A stretch of DNA of 5,183 nucleotides from Pseudomonadota bacterium (GTDB lineage: Bacteria > Pseudomonadota > Alphaproteobacteria > Rhizobiales > Rhizobiaceae). Below, piece after piece: positions 1 through 5,183 of the stretch. The stretch lies in NCBI GenBank assembly GCA_023388675.1, contig JAEWFU010000005.1, positions 1 through 5,183 of the forward strand, read 5' to 3'. A program made the position numbers and the translations under genes. Numbering within the stretch: position 1 is the first letter of the stretch; every line of letters begins with the position of its first letter. The notes beneath the pieces were generated by a model that was given only the letters and a program-made list of their open reading frames with translations, ran no database searches and was not told the DNA's origin.

Positions 1-938
1 TAAGGCCACTCGCCATTGCCGAGCGACCGAACCGCCTCGACGATGCGGGTAAAACTTTCTTTCGCACGCGTGACGCTATGGCGTCCCCGGACATAGCCGT
101 GAACGAGGCCGGTCTCCTCCAGCCAGAGTGCCTTGCCACCCGCCGCAAGAATGCGATCGCGATAGCTCTCGCCGTCGGATGACAGCGGATCGCATTGCGC
201 GGTGATGGCCACCGTCGGTGGCAGATCGGAAAAATCGCCGTCGGCCAGCGGCGCGAAGCTGGGGTCGGCCGAAACGTCACGCCCGCCTGCGCGCTTTCTG
301 GCATAGAAGGCGACATCGCGGGCGCTCAGCATCGGCGCTTCCGCATGTCCTACGTAAGACCCTCGAGTCGGGTCGCCGCCTAACCCCGGATAGATAAGCA
401 CCTGCCCGACAGGCCGGCTCGGGCCTCGCCTGCTTGCATGGGCCACGGCCGCTGCAAGATTGCCGCCGGCGGAATCACCAGCCAGCACGACGCGCCGGCC
501 GAACCTTGCAGACATCCACCCGAACGCCGCCACCGCATCCTCGAATGCTGCCGGATGCACATATTCCGGCGATAGACGATAGTCGACCGACACCACGGAA
601 TAACCCGTCCGCTCGCACAATTCGGCGCAGACATCGTCGTGGCTATCGAGCCCGCCGAGAATGAAGCCGCCGCCGTGGAAATAGAGCACGACCGCCGCAT
701 CGTCCGGCTCGCGGCGGCTGTAAATTCGCACCGGAATCGTGCGCCCCTCGGCCTCGATGCCCGTGGTCTCAGCGCTGACGCCGTCAGGATAACCGGCAAA
801 GAAGGCCCGGCACATCCGATCATAGATCGCGCGCTGCTCGGCGATACCATGGTCGATCGTATCGGGCGGATAGAAGCTGTTCGTTCTTTCGATGAACGCG
901 CGTGTCTCGGCGTCTATCAGCTTGTCGTAGGCAGGCAC
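1..938 (-). CDS. Alpha/beta hydrolase, HSL family (alpha/beta hydrolase fold-3 esterase/lipase); stop codon at or beyond the left edge
   Basis: Predicted cytoplasmic carboxylester hydrolase of the hormone-sensitive-lipase family. I translated 312 codons from GTG 938-936; the next codon begins TA at bases 2-1 and is cut by the window edge, so it could be the stop (TAA/TAG) or Tyr. A length near 312 is normal for the family, so the gene is probably complete or nearly so. Motifs in order: HGGGF (88-92), the oxyanion-hole motif; VDYRLSPEY (118-126); GDSAGGN (154-160) with nucleophile Ser156; CDPL (249-252) with Asp250; and VHGY (279-282) with His280, giving a complete Ser-Asp-His triad. No signal peptide. 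The GTG start is chosen because an in-frame TAA directly precedes it, GGAAGG lies 8 nt upstream, and the N-terminus (YDKLIDAETRAFI...) looks like family sequence; the next Met is only at residue 42. As the last visible gene of the operon it may release a carboxylic acid for the synthetase, which is inference. Confidence 0.93.
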   Translation of the reverse strand, partial: MPAYDKLIDAETRAFIERTNSFYPPDTIDHGIAEQRAIYDRMCRAFFAGYPDGVSAETTGIEAEGRTIPVRIYSRREPDDAAVVLYFHGGGFILGGLDSHDDVCAELCERTGYSVVSVDYRLSPEYVHPAAFEDAVAAFGWMSARFGRRVVLAGDSAGGNLAAAVAHASRRGPSRPVGQVLIYPGLGGDPTRGSYVGHAEAPMLSARDVAFYARKRAGGRDVSADPSFAPLADGDFSDLPPTVAITAQCDPLSSDGESYRDRILAAGGKALWLEETGLVHGYVRGRHSVTRAKESFTRIVEAVRSLGNGEWP

Positions 939-1721
939 TTACCGTCCCTTCCAGACGGGATCACGCTTTTCCGCGAAGGCGCGGAAACCCTCCATGCCGT
1001 CTTCAGAATCGTAGAGTTCATCCACCGTGCGGAACTGGCGTTTCGTTATGCGGTTCATCGCGTCCTGGAACGTCAGCGCCTCGGCCGCCCGCGCCACTTC
1101 CTTGATCGAGGCAAACACCAGCGGCGGCCCGGAGGCGAGCAGCCGCGCCACATCCCACACGCGTTCCTCAAGTTGATCAGCAGGGTGCACCTCGTTGACC
1201 AGCCCCCACCGATGCGCTTCCAGCACATCCATCCACCGCCCGGTCAGCAGCAGGTCCATGGCCACGTGATAGGGGATACGCTTGGGAAGCTTCACCGTGG
1301 CCGCATCCGCCAGCGTCCCGGCGCGGATTTCAGGCAGGGCGAAGGACGACGTTTCGGACGCGTAGATCAGGTCGCACGCCAGCGCCAGCTCGAAGCCGCC
1401 GCCGACGGCCATGCCGTGCACGCAGGCGATCACCGGCTTGTTGAGGTCGCGCAGTTCCTGCAAGCCACCGAAGCCGCCCACGCCGTAGTCGCCGTCCACG
1501 GCATCGCCGGAAGCCGCAGCCTTGAGATCCCACCCTGCCGAGAAGAACTTGTCGCCCCCGGTCTTGACGATCGCAACGCGCAGGGCGGTATCGTCGCGAA
1601 AGGCTTTGAAGGTCTCACCCATCAGCCGGCTGGTGGCCAGATCGATCGCGTTCGCCTTGGGCCGGTCGAGGGTTACTTCCAGTATCGCCCCGTCCCGGCG
1701 GGTCTTTATCACATCGCTCAT
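939..1721 (-). CDS. Enoyl-CoA hydratase/isomerase family protein, CaiD-like (carnitinyl-CoA dehydratase type)
   Basis: Crotonase-fold enzyme of 260 residues, the normal length, acting on an enoyl-CoA in the cytoplasm. Resemblance to E. coli CaiD (crotonobetainyl-CoA hydratase) is strong throughout: ILEVTLDRPKANAID (13-27), FFSAGWDLKAAA (59-70) and the terminal EKRDPVWKGR. Glu111 (GGGFELALA) and Glu131 (FALPEIRAG) fall at the residue numbers of the two CaiD catalytic glutamates. The oxyanion-hole backbone positions in SAGWDLKAA and AVGGGFE are retained. One difference is the loop after Glu131: CaiD has GIVPDSGG where this protein has GTLADAAT (135-142), which may alter substrate choice. The ATG start lies 4 nt after the synthetase stop, with a good AAGGGAG ribosome site inside the end of that gene. 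The stop is followed directly by the hydrolase GTG. No other carnitine genes are visible, so I give no symbol; substrate assignment is inference. Confidence 0.93.
   Translation of the reverse strand: MSDVIKTRRDGAILEVTLDRPKANAIDLATSRLMGETFKAFRDDTALRVAIVKTGGDKFFSAGWDLKAAASGDAVDGDYGVGGFGGLQELRDLNKPVIACVHGMAVGGGFELALACDLIYASETSSFALPEIRAGTLADAATVKLPKRIPYHVAMDLLLTGRWMDVLEAHRWGLVNEVHPADQLEERVWDVARLLASGPPLVFASIKEVARAAEALTFQDAMNRITKRQFRTVDELYDSEDGMEGFRAFAEKRDPVWKGR
947..952 (-). promoter_or_regulatory. Ribosome binding site for the hydrolase GTG start
   Basis: GGAAGG lies 8 nt before GTG 938-936, inside the last codons of the hydratase gene (Trp-Lys-Gly). It decides the start: the GTG immediately follows the hydratase TAA in the same frame, so no earlier start is possible. 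The arrangement suggests ribosomes re-initiate after terminating on the hydratase. Confidence 0.7.
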
Positions 1722-1725
1722 TGGT

Positions 1726-3939
1726 CTACTCCCTTGTCACCAGCAACGCGTCGGCGATCCAGGCGCCTTCACCCTCGGCGCATACGATCAGCGGGTTGAT
1801 ATCCAGTTCCTCGATATGTGCCGCATGGCCGGCCGCGAAGGCGGCAATCCCAAGGATAACATCGACGGCCGCGCCGATATCCGCCCTCGACCGTCCGCGA
1901 TAGCCGTCGAGCAACGGAAAGAGTTTCAGCCCACGCAGCGCCGCCTCGACTTCCTCGCGCGTGGCGGGCAACAGCAGCGTCGCCGAATCCCTGAGCAGTT
2001 CCACCAGCACGCCGCCCGTGCCCAGCGTCATGACCGGCCCGAAGAGCGGATCGCGGGTCACGCCGGCGATCAGCTCGCCGACGCCGCCCTCTATCATGCG
2101 CTCTACATGGACCCGGCCCGAATGCCGGAGCAGGTCTGCGGCGGCTGCCTCCACGGAGGCCGCATCGATCAGATGAAGCCGCACCGCACCGTGCTCGCTC
2201 TTGTGCGCAAGCCCCAGCGCCTTGAGCGCGACCGGATAGCCGATCTCGTTCGCGGCGGCGGAAGCTTCCTCCACTGTCGTGGCCGCCCACCCGGCGGGCA
2301 CCGGCAGTCCGCACGCGGCAAGCGTCGCCTTGGCTGCAGCTTCGTCGGCCTGTGACCTGTCGGGCTTCGCCAGCAAGGACGACACCGGTTGCTGCAGTTC
2401 GATACCCCCACCCCTTACCCCTCCCCACAAGGGGGAGGGGAATTCTGAGGCGCTGACGACCCCCTCCCTCTTGTGGGGAGGGGTAAGGGGTGGGGGTATG
2501 TACGGGTGCAACGGCCCTGCCCCGACGGGCAGAGAAATCGGTCGCCGCCATGCCTCGCCGATGAACGCCGCGGCCTCCGCCGCGTCGAGCGCCTCGGCAA
2601 TCCCGGAAAGCGGGACGATGCCCCGCGCGAGCAGTCCCGCGCAGTAGTCTTCCGGCAGGTTTTCCGGTAGCGAGGCGACAATCGCACCCCGGGCATCATT
2701 TGCCGTTAGCGCCGCCTCGAACGCGTTGACCGTCGGCCACCAGTCGGCATCCGAGCAGCGGTCGACGCGCGGAAAGTCGAGAACCAGCATGTTGAGATCG
2801 AACCCGCCCGCCACGAAAGCGGTGAATGCCGCCGACATCGCCGGTTCGTCGTTCCAGATGAAGGTGTGGTAGTCGAGCGGATTGGCGACCGCTACCAGCG
2901 GCCCCAGCGTGGCGCTGACGGCATCTTTATGCACTCCCGACAGCGGCGGAAACGTGATGGCACGGCCATGCGCGGCGTCCGCGACGACCGAGGCTTCGCC
3001 GCCCGAACAGCTCATCGAGGAGAGGCAGCGGCCAGTCAGCGGCCCCGCCGCATGCAGCAGTTTCAGCGTATCGAGGAAAGACGGGATCGTGTCGACCCGC
3101 GCGATGCCGAGCCGTTTGAGAAAGGCTGTCGACGCCGCATCCGACCCCGCCAGGGACGCCGTATGCGAGACCGTCGCCACCTGCGCCTGTTCGGAACGTC
3201 CCACCTTCATCGCCACGACCGGCTTGCCGAGTTCGCGCGCCCGCGCGGCCAGCCGTTCGAAACCGTCAACCGAATCGAAGGCTTCGATGTGAAGGCCGAG
3301 CGCCGACACCCTGTCGTCCTCGATCAGGCCAAGTGCTATTTCGGACAGGCCGGTCTGCGCCTGGTTTCCGGCGGTCATCAGATAGGCGATGGGCAGGCCG
3401 CGCCGCTGCATCGTCATGTTGATGGCGATGTTGGACGACTGTGTGATGATCGCGACGCCACGCTCGCCCGGCGCGAGCCTGCGCCCGCCATGCTGGTCCG
3501 GCCACAGTGGTGCGCCGTCGGCGTAGTTGATGAGGCCGTAGCAGTTGGGGCCGATCACCGGCATGTCGCCCGCCGCATCGAGCAGTTCGACATGGAGCCG
3601 CGCCCCATCGGCGTCGTCCGCCGATTCCTTGAAGCCCGACGCGAAGCAGACCGCACCGCCGGCACCACGCAGGGCAAGTTCCTCCACCATCCCGACCGTC
3701 AGGTATCGGTTGACGCCGATGAAGGCCGCATCGGGAGTGCCCGGCAGATCGGCAATCGAGCGATACGCCGTAACGCCGCCGACCTCATCCTTCGAAGGAT
3801 GAACCGGCCATATCGCGCCGGCGAAACCCATTTTCAGGCACTCGCGCACGACATTGGTGCCGAAGAAGCCGCCGCCGATCACGGCGATCGAACGTGGCCG
3901 CAACAGGCGTGACAGATTTCGACTGCCAGCCCTCATCAT
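1726..3939 (-). CDS. NDP-forming acyl-CoA synthetase (acetate--CoA ligase family), single chain
   Basis: ATP-dependent ligase predicted to form an acyl-CoA from a free carboxylic acid with release of NDP and phosphate; cytoplasmic. The 737-residue chain has the fused alpha-beta order: CoA-binding Rossmann domain (about 10-140; IAVIGGGFFGTN at 18-29, IGPNCYGLIN at 129-138), succinyl-CoA-ligase-like domains (about 155-465), then an ATP-grasp half (about 525-737). His259 in VSHTASLAG matches the phosphorylated histidine of the family. In the ATP-grasp part, ALKALGLAHKSEHG (571-584) has the conserved Lys and His, with LGTGGVLVE (639-647) and LDINPL (712-717) following. The ATG at 3939 overlaps the preceding stop (ATGA), with AAAGGGG 4 nt upstream; an adjacent ATG at 3936 gives 7-nt spacing and is equally possible. 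The frame is open to 4077, but that would overlap the upstream gene by about 140 nt and adds no family sequence. Residues 481-513 are encoded by an inserted palindromic repeat lying in the interdomain linker. Whether the enzyme still works is not visible; all key residues remain. Substrate unknown. Confidence 0.93.
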   Translation of the reverse strand: MMRAGSRNLSRLLRPRSIAVIGGGFFGTNVVRECLKMGFAGAIWPVHPSKDEVGGVTAYRSIADLPGTPDAAFIGVNRYLTVGMVEELALRGAGGAVCFASGFKESADDADGARLHVELLDAAGDMPVIGPNCYGLINYADGAPLWPDQHGGRRLAPGERGVAIITQSSNIAINMTMQRRGLPIAYLMTAGNQAQTGLSEIALGLIEDDRVSALGLHIEAFDSVDGFERLAARARELGKPVVAMKVGRSEQAQVATVSHTASLAGSDAASTAFLKRLGIARVDTIPSFLDTLKLLHAAGPLTGRCLSSMSCSGGEASVVADAAHGRAITFPPLSGVHKDAVSATLGPLVAVANPLDYHTFIWNDEPAMSAAFTAFVAGGFDLNMLVLDFPRVDRCSDADWWPTVNAFEAALTANDARGAIVASLPENLPEDYCAGLLARGIVPLSGIAEALDAAEAAAFIGEAWRRPISLPVGAGPLHPYIPPPLTPPHKREGVVSASEFPSPLWGGVRGGGIELQQPVSSLLAKPDRSQADEAAAKATLAACGLPVPAGWAATTVEEASAAANEIGYPVALKALGLAHKSEHGAVRLHLIDAASVEAAAADLLRHSGRVHVERMIEGGVGELIAGVTRDPLFGPVMTLGTGGVLVELLRDSATLLLPATREEVEAALRGLKLFPLLDGYRGRSRADIGAAVDVILGIAAFAAGHAAHIEELDINPLIVCAEGEGAWIADALLVTRE
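1729..1735 (-). promoter_or_regulatory. Ribosome binding site for the CaiD-like gene
   Basis: AAGGGAG sits directly before the synthetase TAG stop and 7 nt before the hydratase ATG at 1721. It supports that start and couples the two genes. Confidence 0.75.
2402..2499. repeat. 98-bp palindromic repeat element inserted in the synthetase gene
   Basis: The arms 2402-2440 and 2461-2499 (39 nt each) are reverse complements except for one pair, 2432/2469; the loop is the 20 nt at 2441-2460. The mismatch is C-A in the synthetase mRNA but would be a G-U wobble in an opposite-strand transcript. Each arm also folds on itself: 2418-2426 pairs with 2432-2440 around ACAAG, and 2461-2469 pairs with 2475-2483 around CTTGT with one wobble. 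The element can therefore form one long hairpin or two small ones. Composition (long C or G runs broken by TTA/TAA) is unlike the surrounding gene. In the synthetase frame it encodes residues 481-513 without a stop. The peptide with PPPLTPPHK and PSPLWGGVRGGG is one I recall from dispersed repeats in alphaproteobacterial genomes. I see no clear target-site duplication. It is not a terminator: no T-run follows and the gene continues. Confidence 0.9.
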
Positions 3940-4670
3940 GCCACCCCTTTCGCTTCTACTGCGCCCGCTTCCGGCAATTTCGAGGAAAGCCGTTCGATCT
4001 CCACCGCATAGGCGGTCAGCGCGCTGGAACCATTCGGGCTCAGCGCATAGATCCCAGTCTGGACACGCTCGAACCATCCGTAGTGATTATCAGCCATCAG
4101 CCGGCGCGCATGGACGATCCCCGTCACCTGCGCAACCTCGGCCGCCTTCGTCGGCCCGAGCCGATCCAGCAATGCGAGGCATACCAGCGCCTCCTGCCGA
4201 TAGGCGGTTACGAGGTTGCGGCGCGTCATGCCGCCGGTGTTGGGGTCGCCCACGAGCCGCGCGAACTCCCGCAGCAGGCGCGCCTTGCGCGGCTTCGACT
4301 GGCGCGGCTTGTAGGGCTCGGGATCACAATGGACCTCAACGAACTCATCCTGCAGACGCACCGTGATGAGCCCCAGCCCAAGCCGCCGGCACAGCTTCCG
4401 ATTGTCAGCGAGCGCCTTCAGAAACGGGCGTCCGGACCCGAGCGGCACGGCGACGTAAACGACGTCGGTGATGGCCTGCCGCTCCACCGCCTGATGAAAC
4501 AGCGAGAGCGAAAACCCGGCCTTGAGCTCGACGACGACCGGCTCTTTCCCGTCGCGCATGGCGACCACGTCGGCAGCTCCCACCTCGCCCTTCACCGTAT
4601 AGCCCTGCCCTTCGAGCAGGCGCTTGACCGGCAGATAAAGGTCGCTCTCCTTGATGCCGCCTCGGGCCAT
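3936..4670 (-). CDS. DUF2161 family PD-(D/E)XK-type phosphodiesterase
   Basis: A 244-residue cytoplasmic protein without signal peptide or membrane segment. I recognise it as the DUF2161 family, predicted to have a PD-(D/E)XK nuclease fold; no biochemical role is established that I know of. The core is visible near the N-terminus: Glu8, then Asp34 in GAADVVAM, then Glu48-x-Lys50 in VVVELKAG, followed by a helix with Gln60 (FHQAVERQ). That is the expected acid-acid-x-Lys arrangement after alternating strands, so the metal-binding site appears intact. Residues about 155-221 are helical followed by a short Gly-Trp/Tyr hairpin (KAAEVAQVTG ... YGWFERVQTGIYAL) and resemble a winged helix, suggesting nucleic-acid contact. 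The basic stretch KPRQSKPRKARLLR (121-134) joins the two parts. The ATG start at 4670 follows the dehydrogenase stop by 7 nt, with AAGG/GGGGGA purine runs just upstream. The stop overlaps the start of the synthetase gene. Its presence in an acyl-CoA operon is unexplained. Family call secure, function unknown. Confidence 0.88.
   Translation of the reverse strand: MARGGIKESDLYLPVKRLLEGQGYTVKGEVGAADVVAMRDGKEPVVVELKAGFSLSLFHQAVERQAITDVVYVAVPLGSGRPFLKALADNRKLCRRLGLGLITVRLQDEFVEVHCDPEPYKPRQSKPRKARLLREFARLVGDPNTGGMTRRNLVTAYRQEALVCLALLDRLGPTKAAEVAQVTGIVHARRLMADNHYGWFERVQTGIYALSPNGSSALTAYAVEIERLSSKLPEAGAVEAKGVA
3944..3950 (-). promoter_or_regulatory. Ribosome binding site for the synthetase gene
   Basis: AAAGGGG lies within the last codons of the DUF2161 gene, 4 nt before the ATG at 3939 and 7 nt before the second ATG at 3936. 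The spacing slightly favours the second ATG, while the ATGA overlap favours the first. Either way the long extension to 4077 is not needed. Confidence 0.65.
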
Positions 4671-4677
4671 TCCGCCT

Positions 4678-5183
4678 TTATCCCCCCACTTCGCGCAGCA
4701 GCGCTCGCGAAATGATGTGCCGCTGGATTTCGCTCGTGCCCTCCCAGATACGTTCCACGCGCGCGTCGCGCCAGATGCGCTCGAGCGGCAGCTCGTCCAT
4801 CAGGCCCATGCCGCCATGGATCTGGATTGCCTCATCGGCGACGAAAGTCAGCATCTCCGTCGCCTTCAGCTTGGCCATGGCCATGTCCTGATCGGTCACG
4901 GTGCCTGCATCGTATTTCCAGCCTGCCTCGAACGTCAGCAGGTTTGCCGCCTTCAGCTCCATCGCCATATCGGCTAGCTTGAAGGAGACACCCTGGAATT
5001 TGCCGATCTGCTGGCCGAACTGCTGGCGTTGCGCTGCATAGTCGATCGCGTGGCCAAGCGCGCGCTCGGCGCGGCCGAGACAGGTTGCCGCCACCTGCAA
5101 CCGCGTGGCGCCGAGCCAGGAATTCGCGACCTCGAACCCCTTGTGCACCTCCCCCAGCACCTGGCTCGCGGGCAGCCGGCAAT
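4678..5183 (-). CDS. Acyl-CoA dehydrogenase, C-terminal part (5' end beyond the window)
   Basis: FAD-dependent enzyme that oxidises an acyl-CoA to a trans-2-enoyl-CoA and passes electrons to ETF; cytoplasmic. Only the last 167 full codons are present: the frame is open through the right edge, and the first two bases belong to a split codon. The visible part is the C-terminal helical domain of the family. The segment RQQFGQQIGKFQ (fragment residues 52-63) is the usual conserved stretch contacting FAD and the dimer partner. IQIHGGMG (119-126) is the second FAD-contact motif. IWEGTSEIQ (145-153) carries the glutamate (147) at the position of the catalytic base in medium-chain-type enzymes, so the enzyme looks active. 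It ends normally at TAA 4680-4678. A GTG at 5160 is an internal valine, not a start, because homologous sequence (CRLPASQ) continues upstream. It is the first visible gene of the operon, 7 nt ahead of the DUF2161 gene. Family assignment is very secure; chain-length specificity is unknown. Confidence 0.96.
   Translation of the reverse strand, partial: CRLPASQVLGEVHKGFEVANSWLGATRLQVAATCLGRAERALGHAIDYAAQRQQFGQQIGKFQGVSFKLADMAMELKAANLLTFEAGWKYDAGTVTDQDMAMAKLKATEMLTFVADEAIQIHGGMGLMDELPLERIWRDARVERIWEGTSEIQRHIISRALLREVGG

Noticed and set aside
380..850. Minus-strand open frame of 156 codons
   Set aside because: It is another frame of the hydrolase gene, whose own frame carries HGGGF, GDSAGG and the catalytic Asp and His; this one is Ser/Arg/Ala-rich with no recognisable motif.
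639..1799. Plus-strand open frame of 386 codons
   Set aside because: It lies antisense to the hydratase and hydrolase genes; its His/Arg/Gly-rich composition is typical of a shadow frame in GC-rich DNA.
2402..2499. Rho-independent terminator
   Set aside because: The stem is strong, but no T-run follows on either strand and it lies inside an intact coding frame.
2402..2499. Evidence that the synthetase gene is a pseudogene
   Set aside because: The insertion is in frame and all conserved motifs on both sides are present; no frameshift or stop is seen.
2866..3912. Plus-strand open frame of 348 codons
   Set aside because: It is antisense to the conserved CoA-binding and ligase domains of the synthetase, is Arg/His-rich and has no family resemblance.
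3940..4077. Longer synthetase start at 4077
   Set aside because: The 46 extra residues do not resemble the family N-terminus and overlap the DUF2161 gene; the ATG at 3939 has a ribosome site and the usual ATGA overlap.
3894..4715. Plus-strand open frame of 273 codons
   Set aside because: It is antisense to the DUF2161 gene, whose active-site motifs are clear in the minus-strand frame.
1..5183. CRISPR array, transposase, tRNA or prophage genes
   Set aside because: No spaced direct repeats, tRNA-like cloverleaf or mobile-element protein motif was found on either strand; the window is filled by five adjoining metabolic-type genes.

Overview
The window looks like chromosomal DNA from a GC-rich alphaproteobacterium, most likely of the Hyphomicrobiales/rhizobial type. 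This rests on the strong G/C bias at third codon positions, the protein types and their order, and a palindromic repeat whose encoded peptide (ending PSPLWGGVRGGG) I recall from many rhizobial genomes. The placement is recollection and inference, not a database result.

All genes lie on the minus strand and are packed head to tail with almost no gaps. In transcription order (right to left) they are: the C-terminal part of an acyl-CoA dehydrogenase (5183-4678, cut by the right edge); a DUF2161-type PD-(D/E)XK nuclease-fold protein (4670-3936); a single-chain NDP-forming acyl-CoA synthetase (3939-1726); a CaiD-like enoyl-CoA hydratase/isomerase-family protein (1721-939); and an HSL-family alpha/beta hydrolase (938 to the left edge). 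The junctions are a 7-nt gap, a 4-nt ATGA overlap, a 4-nt gap, and a stop codon followed directly by a GTG start. This is the geometry of one translationally coupled operon. No stretch over 300 bases lacks a gene. I see no promoter, rho-independent terminator, tRNA, rRNA, CRISPR array or transposase gene; the operon's promoter must lie beyond the right edge.

Four of the five products fit one catabolic scheme: a hydrolase that could release a carboxylic acid from an ester, an ATP-dependent ligase that could join the acid to CoA, an acyl-CoA dehydrogenase that introduces a double bond, and a crotonase-fold enzyme that hydrates or rearranges the enoyl-CoA. The substrate cannot be read from the sequence; a carnitine-like or branched acyl-CoA is only a hint from the CaiD resemblance. 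The DUF2161 protein is the odd member.

The most notable structure is a near-perfect 98-bp inverted repeat (39-bp arms with one mismatch, 20-nt loop, 2402-2499) inside the synthetase gene. It is read through in frame and adds about 33 residues at the linker between the CoA-ligase half and the ATP-grasp half. It looks like a mobile palindromic element (the type usually seen between genes) that has been accommodated in a coding sequence.
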